From Rhodoplanes serenus (GTDB taxonomy: Bacteria; Pseudomonadota; Alphaproteobacteria; Rhizobiales; Xanthobacteraceae), in assembly GCA_945893145.1 (NCBI GenBank), contig CAMDDZ010000001.1, positions 62,001 to 126,000 on the forward strand: DNA of 64,000 nucleotides, written 5' to 3'. The position numbers and the translations under genes are program-made. The notes beneath the pieces were generated by a model. The model searched no databases and was not told the origin of the DNA. It saw only the letters and a list, made by a program, of their open reading frames with translations. Shown here in pieces: positions 24,918 to 34,456 of the stretch; the stretch's first letter is position 1; every line of letters begins with the position of its first letter.

Positions 24918-25985
24918 CTAAAGCCCGAGCAGCGTCTTGGCGTTGCCGCCACAGATCGCGGACGTTGCGGCCGCATCGAAGCCGGTCGAGACCACGTGTT
25001 CGATCGGGTCGAAATCCGCCATGTCGAACGGATAGTCGGTGCCGAGCACCACGTGATCGACGCCAAAGGTCTTCACCAGCGCCTCGAGCTGGACCGGCGT
25101 GAACACGACGGTGTCGAACCAGACGTTCTTTTTCAGATAGTGCGTCGGTGGCTTCGGCAGCGCGGCATGCGCGTCGGACCGCGCGCCCCAGGCGTGGTCG
25201 ATGCGCCCGGAATAGCCGCCGAGATAGCCGCCGCCATGCACGGCGAAGATTTTCAGGTTGGGGTGGCGCTCGAGCACGCCATCGAAAATCAGATAGTGCA
25301 GCGCGATGGTGGTGTCGAACGGATTGCCGATCACGTTGTTGAAGTAGAAACGCGTCAGGCGGTCGGCCTGGGTGAAGCCGTTGGGGTGGATCATCACCAG
25401 CGCGTTGAGCTCTTCCGCCTTTTTCCAGAACGGCGCGAAGGCGGGATCGGACAATTCCTTGCCGGCCACGTTGGTGAGAATCTCGACGCCCTTGAACTTG
25501 AGCTGCTTCATGCAGCGCTCAAGCTCTTTGGCCGCCTCGTTGCCGTCCTGCATCGGCACGCCGCCGAGCGCGGCGAGGCGATCCGGATGCTTGCCGACAT
25601 ATTCGGCGATGCCGTCGTTCAGCGCGCGCGTCGCCTGCACCCCGATTTCAGTTGGCACCGTGTAATAGAGCTGCGGCGGTCCGGGCGAGATGAGCTGCAT
25701 ATCGACGCCCATCTGATCCATCGTCTTGAAGCGCACATCGGTCGGGCGGATGCCCTCGCTGATGTCGTTGGCCTGCTTGGCCATGATCGCCCTGGTTTCT
25801 GGCGTCGAGAAATGATCGAGCGGAACGGTGGCGCGGTCGAGATGCGGGGTCGCGATCTCGCCCGCGCGCGGCACTGCCACATGGGCGTGCATGTCGACGG
25901 TGATGCTCTTGGGCCGCGTCTCGCGGCCGGGCTTGCCACGCTTGCGCGCCGCCGTCGGCTCGTACTTGTTCCACAGCTCCGCCAT
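24918..25985 (-). CDS. ACMSD-type amidohydrolase/decarboxylase
   Basis: 355 aa. Metal ligands: H-x-H in TVDMHAHVAVP, His in VMIHPNGF, His in IFAVHGGGYLGGY, and Asp in VVLGTDYPFDMADFDP. The last motif and HGGGYL are closest to 2-amino-3-carboxymuconate-6-semialdehyde decarboxylase-type enzymes. It is the last gene of the leftward liv set 2, 14 bp after livF, so it likely acts on the imported compound. Its stop is immediately next to the IS630 right end, but the C-terminus (GGNAKTLLGL) looks complete. Confidence 0.88.
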   Translation of the reverse strand: MAELWNKYEPTAARKRGKPGRETRPKSITVDMHAHVAVPRAGEIATPHLDRATVPLDHFSTPETRAIMAKQANDISEGIRPTDVRFKTMDQMGVDMQLISPGPPQLYYTVPTEIGVQATRALNDGIAEYVGKHPDRLAALGGVPMQDGNEAAKELERCMKQLKFKGVEILTNVAGKELSDPAFAPFWKKAEELNALVMIHPNGFTQADRLTRFYFNNVIGNPFDTTIALHYLIFDGVLERHPNLKIFAVHGGGYLGGYSGRIDHAWGARSDAHAALPKPPTHYLKKNVWFDTVVFTPVQLEALVKTFGVDHVVLGTDYPFDMADFDPIEHVVSTGFDAAATSAICGGNAKTLLGL

Positions 25986-25999
25986 TTCCGATTTCCTTT

Positions 26000-26722
26000 C
26001 TAGAACACGCCGAGATGCTGACGCAGATCGACGCCGGCCTGATTGATCTCCGCCGCCGTCGAGACAACCGCCACCTGACCGGTGTTGAGAATCACGATGT
26101 CGTCGGCGATATCAAACACCAGCTTGGGATTTTGTTCGACCAGCACGATCGACAGGCCGCTGTCCTTGAGCTTGCGCACCGTCGCCATCACTTCGGCGAC
26201 GATCTGCGGCGCCAGTCCCTCCGATGGCTCGTCCATCAACAGCACGCGGGGGTTCTGCATCAGCGCGCGGCCGATCGCCAGCATCTGTTGCTCGCCGCCG
26301 GACAGATGCGCCGAGATCTGGTTGCGCCGCTCCTCGAGCCGGGGAAACATCTTGAACACCGTCTCCATGGTCCACGGCGCGTGGCGGCTGCCGGGATCGG
26401 GAGCGCGGGCCGCGACGATGAGGTTTTCCTGCACCGACAGGCTTCTGAAGACGCGGCGGCCCTGCGGCACCAGGGCTACACCGCGCGCCGCGATCTGTTC
26501 CGGCGGCAGGCGCGTCACCGGCGTGCCGAAAACCTCGATGGTGCCTTGTCGCGGCGGCAGCAAACCGACCGTGACGTTCATACAGGTCGACTTGCCGGCG
26601 CCATTGCGGCCGAGCAGGCCGAGCAGCCGGCCTTCGCCGAGCGTAAACGACACCTTCTGCAGCACATGACTGTCGCCGTAGAAGGCGTCGACGCCATTCA
26701 GGGCCAGCGCGCTAGTGGCCAA
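26000..26722 (-). CDS. livF: branched-chain-type ABC transporter ATPase LivF (set 2)
   Basis: 240 aa from a TTG start at 26722, chosen because AGGGAGG lies seven bases upstream and the longer frame adds non-conserved residues from livG. Walker A GRNGAGKST, signature LSGGEQQMLAIGRAL, Walker B VLLMDEPSEGL. It overlaps the livG stop by 11 bp. Together with the other ATPase it powers set 2. Confidence 0.92.
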   Translation of the reverse strand: MATSALALNGVDAFYGDSHVLQKVSFTLGEGRLLGLLGRNGAGKSTCMNVTVGLLPPRQGTIEVFGTPVTRLPPEQIAARGVALVPQGRRVFRSLSVQENLIVAARAPDPGSRHAPWTMETVFKMFPRLEERRNQISAHLSGGEQQMLAIGRALMQNPRVLLMDEPSEGLAPQIVAEVMATVRKLKDSGLSIVLVEQNPKLVFDIADDIVILNTGQVAVVSTAAEINQAGVDLRQHLGVF

Positions 26723-27449
26723 GGTAAACCTCCCTGGTGCGCGGATCGGCGACCACTTCGGCGCGGGTGCCCTCGACGATGATTTTGCCGAAATGCAAAA
26801 GTGTGATGCGTTCGGCGAAGTCCAAGGCAACGTCCATGTTGTGCTCGATCATCACGATGGTGACGTCCCGCGGGATGGCGCGGATCGTTTCCTGGACGTC
26901 GCGCCGCTCATCAATCGACAGCCCCGCATAGGGTTCATCGAGCAGCAGCACCTTCGGTTGCTGCGCCAGCGCCATCGCGATCTCGACGCGGCGGCGTTCG
27001 CCGTAGGAGGTCTGCGATAGCGGCCGCTCGGCAATTTGCGCGAGCCCCACCAGTTTGAGCGCGGCGTGGGCGCGGTCGATCAGCTCGGTCTGCCGGTCGA
27101 TGACGATCAGCGGATTCCATCGCACCTTGGACAGGCCGAGCAGCGCCAGCGTCACGTTCCGCACGATGGTGTCGCGCGCGAACAGCGTGATGATCTGATA
27201 GGTGCGCGCCATGCCGAGATGCGCCCGGCGGCGGCTTGGCACCGTGGTGAGCTCCCGGCCGAACAACTGGACCGAGCCGGAATCGGGCGTCAGCTCGCCG
27301 GTGATGAGATTGAACAGCGTGGTCTTGCCGGCGCCATTGGGGCCGATGATCAGCCGCCGCTCGCCCGGCTCGACGTTGAGGTTGACGTCGGTGGTGACGT
27401 GCAAGCCGCCGAACGCCTTACAGAGCCCAGTGACGGTAAGCGCACTCAC
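26712..27449 (-). CDS. livG: branched-chain-type ABC transporter ATPase LivG (set 2)
   Basis: 245 aa, GTG start at 27449 overlapping the livM stop (GTGA). Walker A GPNGAGKTT, signature region LSQTSYGERRRVEIAMALA, Walker B VLLLDEPYAGL. The FARDTIVRNVTLALLG region is the LivG-specific insertion. It is part of the leftward chain H-M-G-F-amidohydrolase. Confidence 0.93.
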   Translation of the reverse strand: MSALTVTGLCKAFGGLHVTTDVNLNVEPGERRLIIGPNGAGKTTLFNLITGELTPDSGSVQLFGRELTTVPSRRRAHLGMARTYQIITLFARDTIVRNVTLALLGLSKVRWNPLIVIDRQTELIDRAHAALKLVGLAQIAERPLSQTSYGERRRVEIAMALAQQPKVLLLDEPYAGLSIDERRDVQETIRAIPRDVTIVMIEHNMDVALDFAERITLLHFGKIIVEGTRAEVVADPRTREVYLGH

Positions 27450-28444
27450 GGTTTAGGCTCCGCGCTCTGAGCCAGTACGATGCCGCGGCGCCGGCGAAAC
27501 GCCCGCAGGCCGCCCCGCCACAGCCGCACCGTGCCGGGGACGAGGCCTTCCGGCATCAGGATGACGATCGCGACAAAGATCGCACCGAGCAGGAAATTCC
27601 AGCGCTCGATGTAGCCCGACACCACATTCTTGACGATGACCACCAGCGCCGCGCCGACGATCGGGCCGAGCAGCGTTGCAGGTCCGCCCGCGATCACCAT
27701 CAGCAGCACTTCGGCGGAGGCGGTCAGCGCCGCGGTCTGCGGGCTGATGAACTGGTTGTAGTAGACGAACAGGATGCCGGCGACGCAGGTCAGCAGCCCC
27801 GACAGCAGGCAAGCCCAGAACCGGATCGCCCAGACGTGGTAGCCGAGCGCATTCATGCGGCGCGGCTGGTCGCGCGTGCCTTTGATCGCGGCACCGAACG
27901 GCGAGCCGGCGAGGATCGCGCACGCGACCACGGCGATCAGGAAGATGATAAATGTCGTGTAATAGAAAGCCGATGCCGATCCGAGATCGAGCCCGAAGGG
28001 CGCCGGCCGGCCATGCAGCGTGATGCCGTTGTCGCCTCCGGTCAGGCTGATCCAGCGGTAGGCCAGACCCCAGATGATCTGGCCGAGCGCCAGCGTGATC
28101 ATGATGAAGCCGATGCCGGTCGCGCGCAGCGCCAGGAAGGCGAACACCGCGGTCGAAGCGATCCCGACGACCAGCGCCAACAGGATCGCGGCCGAGTGGG
28201 GAAACCCGGCCTGCAAGAAGTAGCCGGTGGCGTAGGCCGCGATGCCGAACAGACCGGCATGGCCCAGCGACACCAGGCCGCCGTATCCCACCAGCACGTT
28301 CAGGCCGAGCGCGAAGATGGCGTAGAACAGAATTTGGCTCGACACGTTGATGTAGTAGGTGCCGGAGACCCAGAACGGCAAGCTGACGAGCGCCGCGAAG
28401 GCCATGGCGAGTGCGACGTTACGGCCGTTCAACTCGGGCTTCAT
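27446..28444 (-). CDS. livM: branched-chain-type ABC permease LivM (set 2)
   Basis: 332 aa, normal length. Family blocks: LNVLVGYGGLVSLGHAGLFGIAAY, LALRATGIGFIMITLALGQI, SLTGGDNGI, and the substrate-side ATRDQ-like GTRDQPRRMNALGYHVWAIR. The start overlaps the livH stop (ATGA). About ten membrane helices. Confidence 0.94.
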   Translation of the reverse strand: MKPELNGRNVALAMAFAALVSLPFWVSGTYYINVSSQILFYAIFALGLNVLVGYGGLVSLGHAGLFGIAAYATGYFLQAGFPHSAAILLALVVGIASTAVFAFLALRATGIGFIMITLALGQIIWGLAYRWISLTGGDNGITLHGRPAPFGLDLGSASAFYYTTFIIFLIAVVACAILAGSPFGAAIKGTRDQPRRMNALGYHVWAIRFWACLLSGLLTCVAGILFVYYNQFISPQTAALTASAEVLLMVIAGGPATLLGPIVGAALVVIVKNVVSGYIERWNFLLGAIFVAIVILMPEGLVPGTVRLWRGGLRAFRRRRGIVLAQSAEPKP

Positions 28445-29313
28445 GGCAATTGCCTGCCAAACAAGCCTTGCGGCCGGAAGATCAGCACCAGCAGCATCGG
28501 CAGGAACAACACGAAATAGGCAAGCTCGGGCAACAGCGCTTGGCCGAAGTTGTAGATGAAGCCGACGATGATGCTCCCGACAAAAGAGCCGAGCAGACTT
28601 CCGGTGCCGCCGAGGATCACGACGACGAGCGCCAGCGGCAGCATGTCCTGGTCGATGCCCGGATAGACCGACAGGATCGGCCCGCCGATGATGCCCGCAA
28701 AGGCCGCAAGCGCCGCGCCGAGCGCAAACACGATGGTGAAAAGCTGCGAAACCCGGATGCCGACCACGCGCGCCATGTCGGGATCATCGACGCCGGCGCG
28801 GATCATGGCGCCGAGGCGGGTGCGTTCCAGCAGCATCCACAGCCCGATCGCGAACACCACCGCGATCACGATGATGGCGAGCCGGTAGTTCGGAAACGCG
28901 ACGCTGCCGAGCCGCATGAAACCGCCGAGCCACGGCGGCGTCTCGACATTGATCGGATCGCCGCCCCAAACCATCAGGCACAGGTCGGCGGCAATGAATG
29001 AGAGTCCCAGCGTCACCAGCACTTGGGCGAGCGCGTCGCCCGGCAGCCGCCGCAACAGCAGGCGTTCGATCAGCGCGCCGATCATGGCCACGCCGAGAGC
29101 TGCAAGGATAGCGGCGACCCAGAAGTTCAGCTTCACGCCGAACACGCCCGTCAGCAGCGTCGCGCCAAAATAGGCGCCCAGCATGAACAGCGACCCGTGC
29201 GTCAGGTTCGGAATCCGCATTAAGCCGAAAATCAGCGAGAAGCCAGCCGACAAGAGAAACAGCAAACCTCCGAAGGTCACGCTGTTGACCGTCAGCACCA
29301 GCCAGAAGTTCAT
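28441..29313 (-). CDS. livH: branched-chain-type ABC permease LivH (set 2)
   Basis: 290 aa. GGLLFLLSAGFSLIFGLMRIPNLTHGSLFMLGAYFG and IRAGVDDPDMARVVGIRVSQL are typical LivH sequence, and VVVILGGTGSLLGSFVGSIIVG the C-terminal block. It follows the binding protein by 75 bp, which suggests one transcript starting at or upstream of that gene. Confidence 0.94.
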   Translation of the reverse strand: MNFWLVLTVNSVTFGGLLFLLSAGFSLIFGLMRIPNLTHGSLFMLGAYFGATLLTGVFGVKLNFWVAAILAALGVAMIGALIERLLLRRLPGDALAQVLVTLGLSFIAADLCLMVWGGDPINVETPPWLGGFMRLGSVAFPNYRLAIIVIAVVFAIGLWMLLERTRLGAMIRAGVDDPDMARVVGIRVSQLFTIVFALGAALAAFAGIIGGPILSVYPGIDQDMLPLALVVVILGGTGSLLGSFVGSIIVGFIYNFGQALLPELAYFVLFLPMLLVLIFRPQGLFGRQLP

Positions 29314-29388
29314 CGTCGAATTGCCCCGCGCCTGATTGGCCGTGAACGGACGGGCGCTGCCCCCACAGCGCCCGCCGGTTCGATTGCG

Positions 29389-30636
29389 TTACGGCTTGAG
29401 CGGCGGGTTGTCGCGCGAATAGACCGGCTTCGCCAGGAACGCCTTCTCGTCGTAGGTCCAGAACTGGCTGACGTCTTTGTAAACCTTGACGGTCTTGTTC
29501 CAGTACTTGAGGCCGTACTTGGCGCCATCGGTGCCGAGCTTGCGGATGTAGAAGTCGCCAATCACGTTGCCGAAGTGATCGAACTTGACCGGCCCGCGCG
29601 GCGTGTCGGTCAGGGTGACGGCGCGCAACGCCTTGATCAGCTTCTCCTTGTCGCTGGCATCGCCATTGAGCGATTTGAGGCCGGCTTCGACCACCATGCA
29701 ATTGAGATAGAGCAGGCCGGCATACTGGCCCGGCACGGTGTCGAAGTTCTTCAGCATGCCGTCGATGAAGCGCTTGTTGCCGTCGGTTTCGAGATCGAGC
29801 GTGTAGGGGCAGCAGCTCACAAGGCCGAGCGCCTCGTCGCCGAAGCTTTTGAGCAGAGCGTCGTCGCCGGCGGTCTCGCCTCCCACCACCGGGAATTTGA
29901 GGCCGGCCGCCGCGTAGGCCTTCATGAAGCGCAGCGGATTCGAGCCGGCAAAGCCCTGACAGACGCCGTCGCAATCCGAAATCTGCGCGATGTAGGGCGT
30001 GTAATCCGGCGTAACCAGCGGCGGCCAGATTTTCTTGGCGATTCTGCCGCCGGCGTCTTCGAAGACCTGTTGGAACGCGCCCATCTGCTCGTGACCGAAC
30101 GCGAAGTCTTCCGAGACAGTGACGATGCGCTTGAGCTTCAGCTCCTTGGCGGCGTAGTCCGCCATCGGATGCATCGCCTGACCGGAGGTCGCCGACGCGC
30201 GGATGAAATACGGATTGGGCCTGCGCTGCGTCATGTCTTCGGCCGCGGCGAGGCTCATGAGCGGCGTCTTGGCCTGGATGATGTAGTCGGTGATCGCGAG
30301 CAGCTCGAAGGCGGCGAGCGGCCCGAGGATGACATCGACCTTGTCGCGTTCGACCAGCTCTTGCACCTTGGTCTTGGTGCCGGCCGGATTGCCGCCGGTG
30401 TCGGCGGAGAAGAACTCCACCTTGCGGCCAGCCATCGTGTTGTTCTTTTCCTTCAGCCAGGTCAGGACACCCTGTTCCATCTGGATGCCGCCCTGGGCGA
30501 GCGGGCCGGTCTTGACGGTGAGCAGGCCGAGCTTGAACGGCGCGCCTTGGCCGTGCACCGCGGGCGCCTTCAGCGCGGCCATGCTGACGCCCGTCGCCAG
30601 CATGCCCTTGAGAACAGATCGGCGTTTTATCGACAT
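29389..30636 (-). CDS. branched-chain-type ABC transporter substrate-binding protein
   Basis: 415 aa from ATG 30636 (AGGGAG upstream). The leader MSIKRRSVLKGMLATGVSMA is a twin-arginine signal cut near VHGQG. The mature protein has FKLGLLTVKTGPLAQGG, VDVILGPLAAFELLAITDY and ITVSEDF-type VTVSEDFAFGHEQMG. It lies between liv sets 2 and 3 and is the only binding protein near both. The adjacent set-2 livH makes that the likely partner; set 3 has none of its own nearby. The ligand may be an aromatic acid or amide given the amidohydrolase in the same chain. Confidence 0.92.
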   Translation of the reverse strand: MSIKRRSVLKGMLATGVSMAALKAPAVHGQGAPFKLGLLTVKTGPLAQGGIQMEQGVLTWLKEKNNTMAGRKVEFFSADTGGNPAGTKTKVQELVERDKVDVILGPLAAFELLAITDYIIQAKTPLMSLAAAEDMTQRRPNPYFIRASATSGQAMHPMADYAAKELKLKRIVTVSEDFAFGHEQMGAFQQVFEDAGGRIAKKIWPPLVTPDYTPYIAQISDCDGVCQGFAGSNPLRFMKAYAAAGLKFPVVGGETAGDDALLKSFGDEALGLVSCCPYTLDLETDGNKRFIDGMLKNFDTVPGQYAGLLYLNCMVVEAGLKSLNGDASDKEKLIKALRAVTLTDTPRGPVKFDHFGNVIGDFYIRKLGTDGAKYGLKYWNKTVKVYKDVSQFWTYDEKAFLAKPVYSRDNPPLKP

Positions 30637-30833
30637 GTTTGTTTTCTCCCTGTCTGGTGTTTGTCCCGGCCGGTTGATGGCCGAATTTTTTTGTTTGCTC
30701 TGTGCCAACGGTAGCATGCCGTCAGCCTTCGCCACCCCGAAATCATAGCAACTTCCGCAGTGTTAGGCCGCCTCAAAGTGGCGCAGTGACGACGTTGTGA
30801 GTTGCGGCGATTCGGTGTCCGGACCCGCCCCAG

Positions 30834-31535
30834 CTAGATGCCGAGGTAGCTCGATTTGATCTGTTCGTTGGCCCGCAGCTCCTGCGGCGGAGCCGAATAG
30901 ACCACCTGGCCCTTGCTCATGACATGCACATAATCGACCAGTTTGAGCGCAAGCGCCGCGTTCTGCTCGACTAGCAGGATCGAGAGGCCTTCCTTCTTGA
31001 GCTTTTCGATGGCTTCCCACACGCCCTGGATGATGATGGGCGCCAGCCCCTCGGACGGCTCGTCCATGATCAGGCAATCCGGGTTGGTCATCAGGCCGCG
31101 ACCGATCGCCAGCATCTGCTGTTCGCCGCCGGACAATGTCTTGGCGCGTTGCATGCGCCGTTCGCGCAGCCTTGGGAACAGGTCATAGACGCGTTCGAGA
31201 TTCCAGCCATGACGCTCGGGGCTGCGCCCGGCAACGAGGAGATTTTCCTCGACGGTCAAGGTCGGAAACACGCGGCGGCCTTGCGGCACCAGCCCCATGC
31301 CGCTGCGGACCGTCTCGAACGATGAGCTCTGCGTGATGTCGTTGCCCTTGAAAATGATCCGGCCGCGGCGCGGCGGATTGAAGCCGACAATCGAATTCAC
31401 CAGCGTCGACTTGCCGACGCCGTTGCGCCCGAGCAACCCCAGGATTTGCCCCTGTTCGAGCTTGAGCGAGAGCCCCTGCAGGACATAGGCCTCGCCGTAA
31501 TAGGTGTGGATGTCCTGCACTTCCAGGATCGCCAT
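30834..31535 (-). CDS. livF: branched-chain-type ABC transporter ATPase LivF (set 3)
   Basis: 233 aa. Walker A GRNGVGKST, signature LSGGEQQMLAIGRGL, Walker B CLIMDEPSEGL, and ending KSSYLGI as usual for LivF. Starts 3 bp after the livG stop. A gap of about 200 bp with no gene separates it from the binding protein downstream. Confidence 0.94.
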   Translation of the reverse strand: MAILEVQDIHTYYGEAYVLQGLSLKLEQGQILGLLGRNGVGKSTLVNSIVGFNPPRRGRIIFKGNDITQSSSFETVRSGMGLVPQGRRVFPTLTVEENLLVAGRSPERHGWNLERVYDLFPRLRERRMQRAKTLSGGEQQMLAIGRGLMTNPDCLIMDEPSEGLAPIIIQGVWEAIEKLKKEGLSILLVEQNAALALKLVDYVHVMSKGQVVYSAPPQELRANEQIKSSYLGI

Positions 31536-31538
31536 GGC

Positions 31539-32321
31539 TTACTCGGTCCCCAGATAGATTTCCCGCACCTTGGCGCTCTGGCGGATTTGCTCGGCCGGCC
31601 CGGACTCCAGCATCTCGCCGAAGTGCAGGACCGAGATGTTGCTCGCAACATCGAACACCACATCCATGTCGTGCTCGATCAACAGGATGGCGAGCTTGGG
31701 ATCGAGGCCCTGAAGGAATTCCGACATCTCGACCGACTCGCCCGACGACAGGCCTGCGGCCGGCTCGTCAAGCAGCAGGATTTTCGGATCGCTGGCCAAG
31801 CCCAGCACGATTTCGAGCTGGCGCTGCTCGCCGTGCGACAGGAAGCGAACCTCGGTGTCCTTGCGGTCCATGAACTGCGCTCGTTCCAACAGGCCGTGCG
31901 CCTTCTCGTAGACGTCCGGATAGGACGACATAAAGCGCCACATCACATATTTGGACGGTCGCAGGCCTTTGATCGCCAGCAACACATTGTCGAGAACTGT
32001 CAGCTTTGGAAACAGGTGGGTGACCTGAAACGTGCGCGCCATGCCAAGCGCGGTGCGCCGGTGGCTGGACCATGCGGTGACGTCGCGGCCATACAGCAGC
32101 ACCTGGCCGGAGCTGGACGGAAAAATACCGGTGATCAGGTTGAACAGCGTGGTCTTGCCGGCGCCGTTCGGGCCGATGATCGCCTTGCGGTCGCCCGGCA
32201 TGAGCTTGAACGTGACGCCGCGCACGGCATGCAGGCCGCCGAAGCTCTTGCTCAGGCCTTTCAGCTCGAGCGCGGGCAGGGCGCTTTCGCTGCTTGCGTT
32301 GGGGGTCGCGTCAGTTGCCAT
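31539..32321 (-). CDS. livG: branched-chain-type ABC transporter ATPase LivG (set 3)
   Basis: 260 aa. Walker A GPNGAGKTT, signature LSHGEQRQLEIVLGLA, Walker B ILLLDEPAAGLSS. An N-terminal extension of about 20 residues precedes the conserved LELKGLSKSFGGLHAV. It lies 19 bp after livM. Confidence 0.94.
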   Translation of the reverse strand: MATDATPNASSESALPALELKGLSKSFGGLHAVRGVTFKLMPGDRKAIIGPNGAGKTTLFNLITGIFPSSSGQVLLYGRDVTAWSSHRRTALGMARTFQVTHLFPKLTVLDNVLLAIKGLRPSKYVMWRFMSSYPDVYEKAHGLLERAQFMDRKDTEVRFLSHGEQRQLEIVLGLASDPKILLLDEPAAGLSSGESVEMSEFLQGLDPKLAILLIEHDMDVVFDVASNISVLHFGEMLESGPAEQIRQSAKVREIYLGTE

Positions 32322-32340
32322 GCCGGTGCTGCCGCTCGCG

Positions 32341-33357
32341 TCAGGAGGTTGCCGCCGGCGCGAGTTGTTTGGGCTTGCCGGCGTTTCCGTTCCGCGCGCG
32401 CCGCTGGCGGATGCGCTCCGGGATTCCCATCAGCCCGGTTGGCAGAAACAGGATCGTCAATACGTAGATGATGCCCAGCACGTACTGCCACCACGGCACC
32501 AGCGTGCTGAGATATTCGCGCAGGCCGAACACGATGAACGATCCGATCACGCCGCCGACCAGCGTGCCGGCGCCGCCGAGCACCGCCATCAGCAGCGCAT
32601 CGACCGAGTTGGTGAGTTCGATGTTGATCGGGCTGACGATCCCAGCGGTGTGCGCCCACAGCACGCCGGACAGCCCGCCGAACGCGCCGGCGATGATGAA
32701 GGCGATGTATTTGTGGAGCCAGGTGTTGTAGCCGAGGATCTTCATCCGCAGCTCACGCTCGCGAATTCCCGCGAGGCTGCGGCCGAACGGTGAGCGGACC
32801 AGCGTGTACATCAACCCGAGCGAGATGCAGAAAATCACGAACACCAGGAAGAAGAACGCCACTTCGTTCGAAAGATCGATGGCGCCGAACTTGGGGCGCT
32901 GCCTGAGATTGATGCCGTTGTCGCCGCCGGTGAGCGAGTTCCAGCGATAGGCCAGCCCCCACACGCATTGACCGAGCGCGAGCGTGATCATCAGGAAATA
33001 GACGCCGCTGGCGCGGATCGCGAGCAGGCCGAACACCGCAGCAAGCGCCCCGCCGACCATGATCCCGAATAGCAGCACCAGCCAGAAATCGTAGCCGAGG
33101 CCGAACTGATATTTGGTCGCCAGGATGGCGGTGAGATACGCGCCGACGCCGAGGTAGGCGGCCTGTCCCAGCGAGGCGAGGCCGGTGTAACCGAGAAGGA
33201 TGTCGAGGCTCATCACCAAGATCGAAAACGCCAGCGCGCGGGTGGCGAGCAGGATCAGGAACGAATTGGTGTTTGGCACGACGATCGCGACTGCGACAAG
33301 CGCAGCCAGAACGGCGAGGATTTTGGTCTGGTTGCTGGTCATCGCGCGCTCGCTCAT
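32341..33357 (-). CDS. livM: branched-chain-type ABC permease LivM (set 3)
   Basis: 338 aa. LDILLGYTGLASLGQAAYLGVGAY, LAIRASGVYFLMITLALGQCVWG, SLTGGDNGI and GIRERELRMKILGYNTW are family blocks. The ATG overlaps the livH stop (ATGA); a second ATG five codons later is also possible. The C-terminus ends at normal length with a short basic tail. Confidence 0.94.
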   Translation of the reverse strand: MSERAMTSNQTKILAVLAALVAVAIVVPNTNSFLILLATRALAFSILVMSLDILLGYTGLASLGQAAYLGVGAYLTAILATKYQFGLGYDFWLVLLFGIMVGGALAAVFGLLAIRASGVYFLMITLALGQCVWGLAYRWNSLTGGDNGINLRQRPKFGAIDLSNEVAFFFLVFVIFCISLGLMYTLVRSPFGRSLAGIRERELRMKILGYNTWLHKYIAFIIAGAFGGLSGVLWAHTAGIVSPINIELTNSVDALLMAVLGGAGTLVGGVIGSFIVFGLREYLSTLVPWWQYVLGIIYVLTILFLPTGLMGIPERIRQRRARNGNAGKPKQLAPAATS

Positions 33358-34214
33358 TCCCGTCCGAACAGCCCGGTCGGCTTGATGGCGAGGATCAGCG
33401 CCATCGGCGCGTACAACGTGAAATAGGAAACCTCCGGGAATAGCGCCTTGCCGAAGTTATCCGCCAATCCGACCATCAACGCGCCGATGGCGGCGCCGCC
33501 GAGGCTGCCCATACCGCCGATGATGACGACCGCGAAGGCCAGCGGCAGGATTTCGAAATCGAGCCCTGGATAGACGCCAAGAAATCCGCCGCCGATGACG
33601 CCGCCCAGCGCCGCCAGAAAAGCGCCGAGCGCGAAGATGAACATGGAGATGCGCGACGTATCGATGCCAACGCCGCGCGCCATCTGGGCGTCATCGACAG
33701 TGGCCCGCACCGCTGCCCCGATGCGGGTCTTCTCCATGGCGAGCCAAAGGCCCAGGCCGATGACCAGTGCGGTCGCGATCATGAACGCCCGGTAGAGCGG
33801 GAAATACATGCCGCCAGCCTCGACGCTCCGGGTCAGCGCCGCCGGCGGCGTGATGTCGAAGTTGTTGCCCGACCAGATGTCGAGCGCCGCCTGCTGGAAC
33901 AGGAACGCAAACCCGACCGTCAGCAGGACTTGCCGCAACGGATCGAAGCCGAGCGGCCGCAGAAAAATCCGTTCCATCAGCAGGCCGATGAAAGCGATTG
34001 CGAGGGCCGCCACCGGGATCGCCAGCACCCACGAGCCGGTGGTCCAGATGACCGACAGCGCCACATAGCCGCCGAGCAGAAAGTACGAGCCATGCGACAG
34101 ATTGACGATCCGCATGACGCCAAAGATCAGCGACAGGCCGCTGCCGAGCAGAAACAACAGCGCGCCGTAGGACAGGCCATTGAATGCCTGGACCACCCAG
34201 AACTGCATGCTCAT
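33354..34214 (-). CDS. livH: branched-chain-type ABC permease LivH (set 3)
   Basis: 286 aa. GLSYGALLFLLGSGLSLIFGVMRIVNLSHGSYFLLGGY near the start and VRATVDDAQMARGVGIDTSRI in the middle are diagnostic. It is the first gene of a leftward series running through set 3, the binding protein, set 2 and the amidohydrolase. The 242 bp between it and the next gene upstream hold no ORF I can support and should carry the promoter. Confidence 0.94.
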   Translation of the reverse strand: MSMQFWVVQAFNGLSYGALLFLLGSGLSLIFGVMRIVNLSHGSYFLLGGYVALSVIWTTGSWVLAIPVAALAIAFIGLLMERIFLRPLGFDPLRQVLLTVGFAFLFQQAALDIWSGNNFDITPPAALTRSVEAGGMYFPLYRAFMIATALVIGLGLWLAMEKTRIGAAVRATVDDAQMARGVGIDTSRISMFIFALGAFLAALGGVIGGGFLGVYPGLDFEILPLAFAVVIIGGMGSLGGAAIGALMVGLADNFGKALFPEVSYFTLYAPMALILAIKPTGLFGRE

Positions 34215-34456
34215 CCCCGCTCCCGCCGCAGCCTTCTTGTTATTTTTCTTTGCGAAGGCGCGGGAAGCTTAACCGAGGACGGCGGGATCGCATACTGCCC
34301 ACCCGGGGTCAGCGCGGATGGGCAACGTCAGTCACAATCGCCAAAACAATGCGCCAAGCCGGTGAGCAGCCAAACGCCCGGTTTTCGCAGGGTTTTGACG
34401 GCGCGGACCAGGCCTTGCCTGTTTTTTCGGCGGGTCAATGGCAGCGGCGGTCAACG

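Larger units (their letters stand above)
23872..24918 (-). mobile_element. IS630-family insertion sequence
   Basis: About 1.05 kb bounded by imperfect 23-bp terminal inverted repeats: GAGTCTGATCCATTTAGATTGAA at 23872-23894, and at 24896-24918 the inverted counterpart (19 of 23 positions match). It holds a two-frame transposase with an A8 slippage site. A TA follows the right end but the left flank is TG, so the expected TA target duplication is not intact. It lies between the monooxygenase stop and the amidohydrolase stop, and neither gene appears truncated. Confidence 0.85.
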
